Shown in pieces: positions 33,497-46,240 of a stretch of DNA of 64,000 nt. The notes under the pieces were generated by a model. The model made no database searches. It had not been told where the DNA came from and worked only from the letters and a program-made list of their open reading frames with translations. A program made the position numbers and the translations under genes. Position 1 is the first letter of the stretch, and each line of letters begins with the position of its first letter. Origin of the DNA: Ipomoea triloba (Eukaryota > Streptophyta > Magnoliopsida > Solanales > Convolvulaceae); contig NC_044930.1 in NCBI RefSeq assembly GCF_003576645.1, forward strand, positions 22,492,160-22,556,159, in the 5' to 3' direction.

Positions 33497-36400
33497 TATG
33501 GAATTTGATATATACTGGAAGGGGTGAAAGAGGGATATAGAATGGCCAGATAGCTTCTAATTGTAGTTGTTCATTTTTTATGAAATACTCCGTTGAAGAG
33601 ATCTCAATATTGCATCTTTAACCTCAGGAGTACTTGCATATTATAGGAGCCTTGTTGATCAAGGGAAGCTTCAGCGCGATCCTTACCAAGAAAAGATTGC
33701 ATGTGAACTAGAAAATCTGCTTGGAAGATTGCAGCAGTATGAGAAGGACATGGAGGAATATCATGTGTGACTTTCATCCAATATGACTTTTTAAATAGCT
33801 AAAAGATCAATGCAGTGTAATAATTATGCTTATGTTCCAACATGCATCTTTTTAGTTTAATCTTGCAAATTGGGAGGAGAGAAGGGAAAATGAACGGCGC
33901 AGGCTTCTTATGGAGGAGGCAAAACAGCAAGATGTGTCAAAACCTGTTGACAAGCGTCCTAATATTTTTCAAAAATGGATGTCTAGGTGAGCAAAAAAAT
34001 ATCACAATAATTTTAATGAACTTAATGAATGTACTAGTTTTGTTTGCCTTTTATAACTTTGTGCAGACAGAATTTTTTCTTTGACAGGTTTGCTTTTGGT
34101 TCTAATTATCATTCCTAGATGCAAAATTTTGTTGGAACATTTGTTTTTGCTTTTTTTTCCCCTGGGAATTGTTATTATTATTTTGATAAGTAGACTCAGA
34201 AGCTTATCCTAAATGTTCAGTTAAAATTCTGCTGCAGATACTAGAAATTTCAATAAAGTACTGAACTTTTGTTTGAAGATAAGCACATTAGCTATATTCA
34301 GAATATATGAGATCAGATGGCATTTTGTATGGAGCAATATGTACCTAACTCTGTAACTTCTTGAGTACATATAATTGATATAAAAACTAAAGTTAATTGG
34401 ACTGTATGAAATATGTTATGATGACTGCTCCTGGAAGAAATGGCCACTGCTACATTACTGTTGCTGTTTCCTTATCAGTCACTTTTTCTTTGTGCTGCAC
34501 ACTGATCTGTTTGTTTTATCTTGGCTCAGTAAAAAACCAGCAAATGTGGAACCAGGAGTGGGAAAATGGGTTTCATATCTAAACCGTGAAAGGAAGTTAG
34601 ATTCAGTAGTTGGTCGCCGTCCAAGTGCTCCTCCTGCACCAAAAGGACTATATCTGTATGGGAATGTTGGAAGTGGTATGCTGCGGTGCTTTTCTATATA
34701 ATGGTTTTTAATATGCAGAAAAAAAATTGTCTTCCATATCTTATACTCCGTATCTTTTAGTTACATGTATGTTATACTATGTGTACTTCTTACTTCTTAT
34801 GATGCCTTATTTCATATGCTTCTTGCTTTTATTACCATTAAAAAATGTCTTCTTGTGTGTATTTCGTTTGAAAGCTGTAATCATATGGTAGTTAGATCAA
34901 GCAATTTTCACTTGTATCTGATAACTTCCCTTCAAGTGTGTACAACTGTAATCATCATCTAAAGTCTAAATCAGGGGTGACTAATTTATGTTGGTCTGTG
35001 CCATGTTTTCCCCAGTAGATGATTTGTATTCATGGATATGAAAATTGTGACTGCTTTCTGCATCATGCAGGGAAAACAATGCTCATGGATATGTTTTATA
35101 GCGCCACAGAAGGAATTGTGAAACATCGAAGAAGGTTTCACTTTCATGAGGCAAGTGCTTGCTTATAAGTATTTTAATGTTCCTATACCATCTTCTGTGA
35201 AAGTGTAAAACATTCTGATGCAAAATTCTGACATTGTATTATATCTAGAATGAATTTTCCCTTATGCAACATTGCACTTACTGCCTTTCATTGGAATTCA
35301 TTGAAACCTTTGCTTTCCAAGAATTTCTGAATGAATGACTAGTCTTGTTAATTCATGCCTCTGTCATGAAAACTTGGAATCACCACTAGATCTAGGTTGC
35401 GTTTGGTTGGGGACTTTAGTACCCTACTATGGGATTTGATACCCATTATCATGTTTGTTTGACTACTTTTGCTCTTTTGGATTCAAATCCTTTAGTAATT
35501 ATAAAACCCATTATCCTTTTCCTTCCCTACTTTTGAACAATGGAATAAAAAATGACGAAGGAAAAAGAAATAAAATAAAAAGGTCATTGTCCATGCATTA
35601 AATATGGAGCTTTTAATATACATATATACACATATATTTATGTGTATATATATGTATTTATATATATATTTTTATATTTATTTATTTTTATTTTAATTAA
35701 TTAATTAATTATTTTGATTCCATTTCTTATTTACTACCAAACAAAGAGATTCCTTCTACTTAAACACATTATCATTACGTAGTATTTTATTCAAATTACC
35801 ATCCAATTCCAATGTTTGAACTAAATGCCCACCTAGTTATTATTATTATTTTTTTCTTTAGTTGATTTCTGATTCTTCACATGCAATTCACTTGATGGCA
35901 TAAGATAAAATGGCAGGCTATGCTTGATATTCATCAACACATGCATAGGACATGGAAGGATCAGTTGGAACAGAAATCTCTACAGTCAAACATTGCTGGT
36001 TGGATCATGAATCTTCCTTTTGATACAAAAGTCAAAGAATGGATAGCTGCTGAAGAAAAATACAAGCAAGAGATTCAAATGAAGAACATCCTTCTTGATG
36101 TTGCTGACAAATTTCTTGTCAACCAGGAGGGAAACAAGAGAGGAGCAAGCATTCTTTGCTTTGATGAAATACAGGTAAATGTCCAAAACACTAAAGAAAG
36201 TTACACAACCAACAGTTACTGGTTTGTGATTAGAAAGTTTCATGGTGTGTGAAATATTAGTTTGTCCAAGGGGAAACATTCTGATGAAGCTTAGTCTGTT
36301 TGAGAATCTTTCCAGATTGAATAATTCATGTTTCACTGTCCGTTTAGAGGGAAATGCATTGCTATTGGGAAACTCCTCTTTTAGTCAAAGATATTTTAGT

Positions 36401-39400
36401 TTTGTTTCTGGAATAACTATACCATGCCACCTAAGCACAAAAAATCTGGCCCCCCAAAGTGGCCAGTTCATCCCCCAAGATGTAACCTCCCAATCTTGAC
36501 TGCCTACCGCTCTAATGGCAAATTTGAACAATGACCTTCTACATTTTCTCCTATATAAAATTTTAATGTAATTCTATGAACTTACTATTAATTAAAACAA
36601 TGTTTCCTATAAAATGAAGGGAAATGATTAATTTTCAGTTACAAAGAAAGAAACATCACATTACACTTCTATCAGAAAATAAGCATGTCACTAGATCATT
36701 ATGTGGTAAATGCTTGTTATGAATGGGAGTGAAGTACTGAAGTTATTCATTCAGTATAAATTGTATATCAACCTCACAATATAGCTAACACATGGATGAA
36801 AAGAGGAGTTTTTCAATTAGAAAGGGTGAAAGGTGCTAAAATGTCTTAATTAAAACTCAAAAGCATATATTGTTGTTAAAAGTTTCTCTTTCATCTCTGT
36901 TTCTTAGGTAATCATAATGTAAAAATGAAAGATCATGAAAATTAATTGTTTCTGATTGGTATAATTTGTTATTACAGACTGTTGATGTTTTTGCCATTGT
37001 GGCCTTGTCTGGAATTGTTAGCAGATTGTTGAGTACTGGAACTGTTCTTGTGGCAACCAGTAACCGTGAACCAAGAGACTTAAATCAGGTGCATCTGCGT
37101 CTTTCCTCTGGAATTATGTTACATGCTTAAAGATCTTATAAGATCTATGCTACTCTGTTCATCTTAGTTGTTGCAAAAATATTCATTGACTTTGAATCTG
37201 AGAGGAAATGTTGATTGTTTGGATAATACTTTGATTAACATTCTTTGAGCTCAATTTTATTTATTTATTTTTTGTTTTGTTGTTATTTTATTTATTTATT
37301 TTTTGTTTTTTGTTTTTTTGTTTTTTTTTTGTTTTTTTGTTTTTGTTTTTGTTTTTTTTTGTTTTTTTTTTTTTTGTGTTCAGGATGGTATGCAATGGGA
37401 AATCTTTGACAAGTTAGTAGCAAAACTTGAGGAACACTGTGAATGTGTTCTGATTGGAAGTGAAATTGATTATCGCCGTCTTATAGCTCAAAGATCTACT
37501 TATCAGGCAAGCTCAATCATGTTAAATAGTCATTTTCATGAGTAGTGAATGCTGAGTTTATACCTTGGATTTACAATGGCAAGCATGATGTTTAGAGTAC
37601 AAATTTTGAAGTCAATTTTTTTTCTTGAATATGCTTGAACAGCATGTTTCTTAGGATTAATAAAGTTGCTAATGATCTTCAGGTTCACTACTTTTGGCCT
37701 CTGGATAGCAAAAGTAAACAAAAGTTTGAGGACATGTGGAATGAGGTCATCAAACAGTCTGGTGGACAGGTTACTTCTGAGACTGTTCAAGTGATGTTTG
37801 GAAGGTATTTTGATACTTTATTTTTCCTGAAAATTTTGTTTGAGTCATGTGATAGACCTGCTATTTCTATCCAGAACCTTGAACGTTCCTGAGAGCTGCA
37901 ATGGGGTGGCACGATTTACATTTGAATATCTATGTGGCCGACCGGTAATTGTGCCTTCTCTGGATGAAGATACTATATAATAATCAGTTATTTCTTCCTA
38001 AAACATCCAACCAACCTCAAAAGCGGGATAAGAAAAAGAGCAGTATTTCTATTAAGAACATTTAGTTCTTGTCCGTTCTTTTTCATCCATATATTCTCTC
38101 ATTTGCATGCATTCTCTACCAAATTATCCTTCATTATGGCCCATCTGTCTCTGTTATTTATATATATCATACTTTAGGGCTGTTTCACACACCACTATAT
38201 GTCTACTTACCTATAAAAATTGAAATTACAGAAAAAGCTCCATCCTTTAATTTTCTCCTTTCCAATAACCAAGCCCCTTGTCATAATCTGTCAACCTCAG
38301 GTAATCCTACTACTAGTATAACTATATGAGAATATAATGTAAACATTAGAAAATTAGAATAAATACTGGTAATGTTTTTCTCTTGTGATCATTACCATTC
38401 CTTTCTGGATTTTGGCCATAGTTTATACTGTTTGAGCACTCACCAATAATACATGTAGCATCCATTATTTTTCATTGGAGCCTCTTCTTTATTTAGTGCT
38501 ATGTGTTGAACATTTGCAGATTGGAGCAGCAGATTATATTGCCATAGCTAACAACTACCACACAGTCTTCATCTCAGACATTCCTATAATGAGTATGCGC
38601 ATTAGGGACAAGGTTAGATTTACTAGGATTTAACCAGGAAGCTCTGTTTGATTTTTCTTCTGTTGTGAATGTGTTAGATCAACTTGGATTCTACCAGCCA
38701 GCAGTGGCTTTCCATTGTTTCACTGCTCACAGCACCATGTTAATCCTTTAAAGCTTTGTCAATAAATCTGGAACCTAAGTGCAGAGTGAACCAATGCATA
38801 CTACTTAATCAATTGGATTGAGAAATTGATATTGCATTGGCGGCTTGCTTTATTTTGTGTGCGTTTGAGGAGAGGTACCAACATCTTAGTCTGCTGTTGG
38901 TAAATAATAAATAAAAATAAAGATTTCAACACACGTAGGATACTTGCATCTATTTTGGTAGGCGCAAGGCCCTCCTCTTGTTATGTACTTTAGTATAATC
39001 TCTGTGGCGCTATATTGGATAATTTCTTTCTAAGATGTCCTGCCAGAAATTATGTATCTTTGCTCAATTGCAGTTGTTTTTTAATTTTTCCATGCTTTCT
39101 GTATGACTTTCTGTGTTTCAGGCTAGGAGGTTTATCACCCTGATTGATGAATTATACAATCACCATTGCTGCCTCTATTGTTCTGCGGAATCTTCTGTAG
39201 ATGATCTATTTCAAGGAACTGAAGAAGGAACATTATTTGATTTGGAAAGGCAAGTACACTGCCCTGTTTATTTTATTTGGGACTCCTCAGTTGATTATCA
39301 TGACAAAGATAAGATTGTAATCAACAGAAACAAGGACAAGTTTCATGATACTTGAACACTCGCAAGGAATTTTCATACATGTGGTAATATAAAATGAATG

Positions 39401-39931
39401 GCCTCATGTGACATCAGCATTCAGCTGTTTACTTTGCAATTAGGAATTATAGCTTTAGCAGTGGAACAACATGTGTTAAATCCAATTTGTGTGTTTTTCA
39501 GTTTCCAATTTGAAACAGAAATAGAAGGTGGGAAACTTCGGCGAGATGTTTTAGCTGAAGGTAGTGTTAGTTCAGGAGGCTCACCAACTGGTATTATTTC
39601 CCTGCTGTCTGGTCAAGAGGAGCTGTTTGCATTTAGACGAGCTGTGAGTTATCCTTATATTTCCGTGTCATTGCATGCTCTCTTGGTTGTGAATTCATTT
39701 GCTTCTATAGATGTGTTAGCTTTGTCATGATCACCCAACTGGTGTTAGCTTATTGGTAAAGTAAATGAAACTTCACTCGTTACAATTACCCAGTAGTGAA
39801 CTCGAATCTTTGTTGTGTAGGTCTCCCGCTTGATTGAAATGCAGACGCGTTTCTACCTCGATGGCACTCGCCATCTTCATCCATATTTTCAGTCGCGAGA
39901 TAGAAATCTTGCACACATTGGTGCCAACTAA
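31582..39931 (+). CDS. AFG1/LACE1-like mitochondrial AAA-type ATPase
   Basis: Fourteen exons join in frame to 583 residues: 31582-31681, 33628-33764, 33856-33986, 34530-34675, 35071-35150, 35917-36174, 36978-37088, 37384-37506, 37683-37804, 37875-37944, 38520-38612, 39122-39249, 39502-39643, 39821-39931. The order of motifs is that of AFG1: QGKLQRDPYQ near residue 45, EERRENERRRLL, GLYLYGNVGSGKTMLMDMFY (Walker A, about 162-181), HFHEAMLDIHQHMH, SILCFDEIQ (Walker B, about 276-284), LVATSNREP (sensor region), VHYFWPL, and a C-terminal TRFYLDGTRHLHPYFQSRDR. AFG1 proteins help clear or process mitochondrial inner-membrane proteins. The Arg-rich, acid-free start (MRRLSILVSPVFVHR) fits a mitochondrial presequence. 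Introns 5, 8 and 12 start with GC. Exon 1 is predicted from phase and context and is the least certain. Confidence 0.93.
31750..32028. mobile_element. MULE-like MITE in intron 1
   Basis: About 110 bp at each end are inverted relatives: GCATTTGGTTCCAGAATT, TTTCTCAACTG and CCAATTTAATC on the left face CAGTTGAGAAACAATTG, GGATTAAATTGG and CAAAATG on the right. No coding capacity; it sits in intron 1 of the ATPase gene in non-coding DNA. Confidence 0.6.
33456..33496. repeat. (ATT)n microsatellite in intron 1
   Basis: About 13 ATT units. Confidence 0.95.
35395..35832. mobile_element. PIF/Harbinger-like MITE in intron 5
   Basis: The left end GGTTGCGTTTGGTTGGGG and the reverse complement of the right end GTGGGCATTTAGTTCAAAC are imperfect inverted repeats; CTA flanks both sides (35392-35394, 35833-35835). 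It accounts for most of the length of intron 5 of the ATPase gene. Confidence 0.55.
37260..37378. repeat. T/G-rich low-complexity tract in intron 7
   Basis: Repeated TTTTTTG units run up to a few bases before the acceptor of exon 8, forming an unusually long polypyrimidine/G-mixed tract. Confidence 0.9.
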
Positions 39932-40339
39932 TGCCATTCAAAAGAGTTAGTTGTGTTATATGTCTTATCTTCCTAAACATTCTTGTTCCTTTTTATCATC
40001 CTTTCATCCAATTCATTGTCCTGTTGCTAAGTTTTCCTGGGACAGCACACAATGCCATATCATATCCTCCGTTGAAAGATTTAAGAATGTTTCAGCAATG
40101 TCAATAAGATCAACAATTCATTCTTCTTCTTTGTATGAAGATGTGTAATTGAATCATTTGTACTGATTATTACAGGTATTTATCGTCTGCCAATTCTTAA
40201 TTGAAATTAGTTTGTAATCTTATTGAGTTGAATGTAATCTTTTTTCTTTTTTAATACTATTGATATCTAAATAATATCTTCACAAGTCTATTAAAGAGAT
40301 TTAATAGGCTCTCCATATATATAAAGCAACACTATTTTT

Positions 40340-40495
40340 TTGAGGTGACAAGGAAAAACCCGCTTTGTGACCCTAGCTGGCAAAAGACCTAGTTGGTCGG
40401 CTCAAACTAAGAAAATTAGAATTTGAACTTGTGATTTTGTAGTTACAAGTGTGTATACTTAACCATTTTAGTTGCAAAGCAAAACTACAACAGGT
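40340..40495. repeat. Dispersed repeat (GACCTTAG family, decayed)
   Basis: CGCTTTGTGACCCTAGCTGG and AATTTGAACTTGTGATTTTG resemble the repeats at 22710 and 52568. Confidence 0.35.
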
Positions 40496-40644
40496 TGGTA
40501 GTTCTTGAGGTACATTATTTGTTGGTTTTCCTACACCTTTTGAGTACCTAGCTACCAGAGTATTCTTGCACTTCTTCTGCGTCAAATCCTGCAAAGTTAT
40601 TATATGAAGATCATCAGAGTTTAAAAAGAAAAAAATTTACAAAA

Positions 40645-40857
40645 TGGAGATGGCAAATTATTTTGTGGACCCGGGTCCAACTTGTGAGGTAGATTCAGGT
40701 CTAAAGTACACAATTTATATTATTGTGAATATTCAGTATGTAAATTAAATAGACACGGGTTCATGGTATAGTGAGGTAGATTCAGGTCTAAAGTACACAA
40801 TTTATATTATTGTGAATATTCAGTATGTAAATTAAATAGACACGGGTTCATGGTATA
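40645..40857. repeat. Partial MULE-like MITE with 87-bp tandem duplication
   Basis: GTGGACCCGGGTCCAACTTG at the left is the end motif of the elements at 13622 and 46241. An 87-bp unit (40684-40770) is followed by a perfect second copy (40771-40857). The second copy supplies the 3' end of the neighbouring EG45-like gene's reading frame. Confidence 0.75.
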
Positions 40858-42177
40858 AGTATTGATGGATGATGAAACATACTGGATATACTCAATGTTG
40901 ATTTTGGCATTTGGAGAATTGGAAATCTGCGCAAAGGCATCAGTGGAGAGGACAATAGTTGAAGGGCACGGCCGTTTGGGGCAGAAATCCACCACCCTAA
41001 CGTCGATGGTGTCACCCTTGCACGGCCGGTTGTTGCCGCTGAGGCAGCTCAGGCGGTAGCGCCGCCCACAAGCAGCTCCATTGTCCCACAGCCCCTCGCT
41101 TACCGCCACAAACAGATTCCCCGCCGGAAACTGGTCTGCCCTGTTCCCACCGCACCTAGTCGCTGTTCCCACCAACATAAATATAATAATTAATCTCCCT
41201 CCTTATTATAAACAAAAAATTTGCACACTCTTAAAGTTCTAACCACGTAATCTTGCATGTTGATCAATTTAAAACATGGTGTGCCACTAAAACCTTTTAG
41301 GTGATAAAAAACAGAAAAATCATTGAGGTACTAAACTCAGTAATAGAACTATAATGGACGTTGATAGGCATACAAATAAAGCGAGCGAATACTTAGTAGA
41401 ATTCTATACTTATTTAGATGAAGCACACGAGCAACAAAGGGGGCTCATGACCGGTCGGTGGGATCAAGCGCCCCGTGGTGCACGGTGGCACTATTATCAA
41501 CGGGGTGGTGACGATGGTACGATGCAACAAAGGGAGGCTCATGACTGGCCGGCAGGGGCCAAGTGCCCCCGATGCACCGGTGGCACTACTATTAACGAGG
41601 TGGTGAAGAAAGTACGATGTGATGGGATGCAGTGTGCATAGCGTACATGGCAAAAGGGAGATACGGCTACATGTGGATGGTAGATATGGAGGGCAAGCCA
41701 AGTCGACATACTTGTCAAGCCATGGAAGGGTCTTCAATACTAGAAAAGGGTACCTCTGTGTCCCTTCTTGGACATCCTTATCTTAATACTACTATACCCC
41801 TAGTCACTTGTGGTCCTTACTTTCAGCAAGAGCACTAAGATTTAATCTCTCACGCCTACATTATTATTACTAGTCCACCTGTGCCGTTATCTCGGGCATT
41901 ATATATACCCTTTTGGGTTTGGTGCCTAAGCAATAAAATTACTATTTTCCTATTCCCATACTTCGTTTATGGTGGACTTAGGTCACGTCCCATAAAACCA
42001 TCAAAACTGCAACACAAGACCAACAAAAGGCTAGGAAATTAAAACAAGAAAATGAGTGCAGTACTCACGAGTGTATGGGGGATTATAAGAAGTAGCAGTG
42101 CCAATATCCCCAAAAACTAGACTGCCTTTGTTGCAAAATAGGCATAAAACTATTGCTATGACTAGATAGAGTTCCAT
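40807..42177 (-). CDS. EG45-like / plant natriuretic peptide-like secreted protein, copy A
   Basis: Two exons: 42177-42069 (ATG, 109 nt) and 41162-40807, joined at a phase-1 GT-AG intron of 906 bp, give 154 residues. Exon 1 encodes a signal peptide (YLVIAIVLCLFC) and the start of the mature protein (GDIGTATSYNPPYT). Exon 2 has the double-psi beta-barrel of the EG45/expansin-like family: WDNGAACGRRYRLSC, TIDVRVVDFCPKRPC and FAQISNSPNAKINIEY. Relatives are apoplastic proteins of the plant natriuretic peptide class, linked to water and ion balance and stress. The frame runs about 20 residues past the usual end (after EYIQYV) into the 87-bp repeat, so the C-tail is repeat-derived. Copy B at 50578 is its paralogue. 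Confidence 0.88.
41340..41960. repeat. GC-richer insertion in the EG45-like intron, LTR-like
   Basis: It contains an imperfect two-unit tandem repeat (GCAACAAAGGGGGCTCATGA and GCAACAAAGGGAGGCTCATG, about 41430-41620). Towards the right lies TTATATATACCC followed by AATAAAA, as in LTR promoters and polyadenylation sites. No matching partner or polyprotein is present, so a solo LTR is possible but unproven. Confidence 0.35.
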
Positions 42178-42179
42178 TG

Positions 42180-44150
42180 TATGATGTTTTTACCTTCTTT
42201 TCAAGAGTGTGCTGATGAGAGGATTTTATAGTTGGGAATTGAAAGCTATTTAATTTATCCTAGTCATATCAAAGAGGACTATTACCACTTAGTACAATTA
42301 AATCACGTTTCATTCGTATGTCTAGAATTAAAACAAAGAATGAATTTCAATCATTTAGCATATGTTTAAGTTCAATGCTCTTTCAAAAAAAAAAAAAAAA
42401 GTTCAATGCTATTGAATTCTGCAAATAATAACGTATATATGTATAGAATTAAAACAAATAATAACATATGTGTTATAAATAAATTAATGGTGGCCATTAT
42501 TTTGTAATATTTGTAACAGACATATTAATGTCTCATTATGTATATCATTATTATTTTATTACATTTATATATGTACCCCATTTGTAAGAATAATTAGATT
42601 GATGGAATGAAATTATTCTACATTGGTACTGTTCTTTTCTTCTTTTTCTTTTGTACTGATTTTCACTACGAATACAATCCGTTTATCCGGAGATGGATAA
42701 GAGTAAAGGCAATAATCACAACAATAGTTAAATGCTATTGAATTCTGCAAAATTAATTACCAATGTATCAAGAATTGACCCAACTTTGAAAGCACAAAGA
42801 AAAGTGTTATTTTTCATGCTAAATTTAATTCCTAATGTTCTGGATAACATGATATGGCATTATTTATTATTTTCTTAAAAGAAATTTTATTTATTTTCAT
42901 TATTAGCTCGATCCCTTGAGGCCTTAATGGGAACTAAAAAAATATTGTAATGTACAAAACTTTAAATTTTTTCGTCTATTATAATAATAATAATAATAAT
43001 AAACAATGTACACAATTAAACATGCTCTTTTCTTCTTCTTTCTTCATTTTTTTTTCTTCTGCTTTTTGTTGTTTTTAATGAAAAACTTTAAAGTATAATA
43101 ATAATCTTAGATCACTACCATGAGTACCACTTAGACACTTAGTATAATTTGAAGTGCACTTTTATAGCAGCCAGACTATGGTGCTTTTGATCAACCCACT
43201 ATAAATTCAAGTGATCAATTCAAATTAATAAGTTTGAATATGATCGATGCTCCTGCCCTATATATAAATTGGTGGAGGAGGTCACATTGAATAAATGATA
43301 CGAGAATTAAGTCCAATCTTTAACTCCACTACAAAAGTCAGTTCATGAAAAGATTTGACATCAACTTAAATATCATTTCACAGACTCTAATAAAACCAAT
43401 ATAATGTAGGATTGTATTAATAGCTCAGCTCAGGCCGTTTGGGAGAGTTATTAAGGTGTTTGCTTTAGTGAAACATCTTAACCACGATTTATTATCGTAT
43501 TTGACATCAGGCTAGTAAACCTAATAAATTAGTATAATTTAGTGATAAATTATATCATTATTTTTCATTATATTATCATTTTTTTTTATTATAAAACTGT
43601 TTAGATCTGGATAGATAAAATGCAGTGCAGTGCAGAGATGAGGTTATGAGTGCATGGCGCACTGGGGTTTTCACGTTGATGGTCTTGAAAGTTAAACCAT
43701 TATTAATTAATTTAATTAATTAATGGAGCAAATTGTTTACTTTTATCTCCTTCATAAGATCCCACTAAACAGTGCTTTGCACGTGTAATTATTGTGAATT
43801 GAATTAAGGATCGGATAACCTCAAATCACTTCAATCAATCATCATATCGCATGCAAAACAATGGACGACACATACATACATGTTTATCTTGTTCAAAAAA
43901 CACCCCAAAAAAGTTGCATTTTAGGTGCTATGATCACTTGATTTAGTGCCTTTGTGGAGATTACGTAACATTACATATCCACGTTTTAGTTTAATTTATT
44001 GCATTCCCTTTTCCTAGTACTTAAATTAGAGATATTAAAATCACTTAATTAATTAGTTTTTGTGATCGAAGTAAGAGGCTAGGGTGCTTTAAAACCACGT
44101 TAGCACAATCTTATTGCACATAATACTATGGACTTGTTTGGATAACGAAT
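42180..44150. other. AT-rich intergenic sequence
   Basis: No gene. Short AAT and A runs and a promoter region just upstream of the EG45-like ATG (42178-42240) are all I see. Confidence 0.5.
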
Positions 44151-44159
44151 ATGACCATA

Positions 44160-44460
44160 ATTAACATTTTGACTTAATCAAAACGTGAATTACAACGTTT
44201 GGTAATCAGCGGTTTGGAGCAGCGAAGCGCCAAACCCCTGAAACCCCAAACGCTGCAAATTACAACGTTTGGGGTTAAGCGTTTTGGAGAAAGATTGACT
44301 TTTTCCCAAAACGTTCCTAATAAACATTTATAACCACAATACCGCGAACCCCCATTTGCCAAAAGGAAATTGATATGTATTACGAAATGCTGGGTCTAAA
44401 GTTCAAAGATTACAAAAGTAGTCTAGCAAGCAGCCATTGACTTTTTCCCAAAACGTCCCA
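44160..44460. repeat. Possible MITE with ACGTTTGGGG words
   Basis: CAACGTTTGGTAATCAGCG, AAACCCCAAACGCTGC and GTTTGGGGTTAAGCG face each other in inverted fashion, and GACTTTTTCCCAAAACGT occurs twice (about 44300 and 44440). Boundaries uncertain. Confidence 0.35.
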
Positions 44461-44597
44461 AAGCCTACTTTTAGTTAGAGTTTAGGTGATTGGTGTACTA
44501 GCATGACTCTCGTATTTAAATGTTACAGTTTGATTCTTACTCGGTTAGAGGCGTTCATTTAGTTAATCGGTTAATAACTAGCTGAATTAATCGGATG

Positions 44598-44713
44598 CAC
44601 GCCAAAGACCTTGTGGTCAAGCGGCATAGTTGTGGTCCTCCCAAATGAGAGGTCACATATTTGATCCTCAGTGAGGGAGCAGAGTCAATAGTATTCAAAA
44701 AAAAAAAAAAAGA
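44598..44713 (+). mobile_element. SINE copy with A-tail
   Basis: GCCAAAGACCTTGTGGTCAA, then a B-box-like TTTGATCCTCAG, GAGTCAATAGTATTCAA and an A-run tail. It is inserted into a TTAATCGGTTAA-type AT-rich repeat whose sequence continues on both sides (44540-44595 and 44720-44760). Confidence 0.65.
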
Positions 44714-44719
44714 ATCATT

Positions 44720-46228
44720 AACCAAATCAATTTTTTTCGATTAATCAGTTGGTTAACGGAATATTATAGTCCAATTTTTAAAAAATCTTAAAATTTATAA
44801 ACAAAATTCGTAACGTTATATTTTCACACCACAACATAGTCATTACATCAAACATAAATACTAAAATTTGAAAAACTAATCTAATAGTATGATTTATGAA
44901 TAATAATAAAAATAAAAACATATATATACACAAATCGACACTTTCAAACCGAATTAACCGTTAACCTAAATTCTTAAATAAATTAACTATTAACTGAACT
45001 GAAATATTTCAGTTAAAAAATGATTAACCGATCTTTCACCGAATTGTGCAAACCCTTACTCTCGATTGGGCCTGTCACACAATGTCTTTTTAGTGCGGTT
45101 TATCTCTACTCCCCGTAAGTTTACCTATTGCATACCTTTGGAAGTTCGGATAGTAGCTATGATTTTTCATGTTATTAAAAAAATAATAAATAAAACTTTG
45201 TATGACGTTGATCGATGTACTTGGTAGAGGTTTAGATCCTCACGGAATCTAATTCAATTGAAGTGTTAAGTGCATCTACCTATCCAGTCTCCACTAATGA
45301 AGTCTACATTTTTCTAAAGTGCGCAATTTATACACTATATGGTGACTTCTAATCTATGAGCAAATCAAGAAATTCTTTTTTTATTAGTCAGAAAAGTTTG
45401 GAGGGTGGGGGAGGGGGCTTGGAAGATTACCCATTTACCCTTCCCCTCCACAATGAGGGATGAATGTTGACAACACCATATATATATTAATTATTTATTG
45501 TATTTGATATTATGAAAAGTTTTCCGATATCTCTTAAGATGAATTATTTTGTGCTCAATTTTTTATTTGACCACTTTTCATCGATTTCTCTTTTACAAAT
45601 TCATCAATTTTTTTCAAAATGAATGTGATACCCTTGCTTCTACGGTTTCACCCTTATATTGGCATTTTAGTCTTTAGATTAAACTTGGTTTGAATTGAAA
45701 AAAAAAAAAATTATAAGACCTCAAAATTATATTTCAAAATAAATTTAGTTGAACATTATTTTTTTAAAAAGATAACACAATCATGAATTAAATTATTACA
45801 CTATTAAAGTCAAAGAGAAAGTGAATGATAAAGTTTTGTAACATTATGGCCTTGGGTGGTGTCGGACATGATTAGCGGCAACATATATTGTGGTCAACTC
45901 ATCATCACGCGAGCTAGATTGCTTATGTTGACCTTAATAATAATTTTTTTTTTTAATAACTCAGTTTTCTCCATATTGCCGATTATATCTTAAATTCTAT
46001 GAACCCATCACATCCACACAGGCTCATGAGAAAATAAATCGAATCAATCTAGTTTCGATACTTAACACTAAATTATACACTTTTGTGCACAAAGAGTTCA
46101 TCTCAGATCAAACCCAAATTCAATGTTCTGCATGCCAGGGATCGAATTTTCACCCGGTTGCCGGAAGTAAATTTTAAGTGAAAATTTTCATCCACTATAA
46201 CAACTTGGACCGGGGCAACCTTAAAACT
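44720..46228. other. AT-rich intergenic sequence
   Basis: No gene. The left end (to about 45060) belongs to the AACCGATTAATC-type repeat that hosts the SINE. Confidence 0.4.
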
Positions 46229-46240
46229 AATTATTAAGGC

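Noticed and set aside
37303..37545. Frame beginning with Phe-rich repeats in the ATPase gene
   Set aside because: The first part is the T-rich intron tract; only the exon 8 part (from 37384) is real coding sequence.
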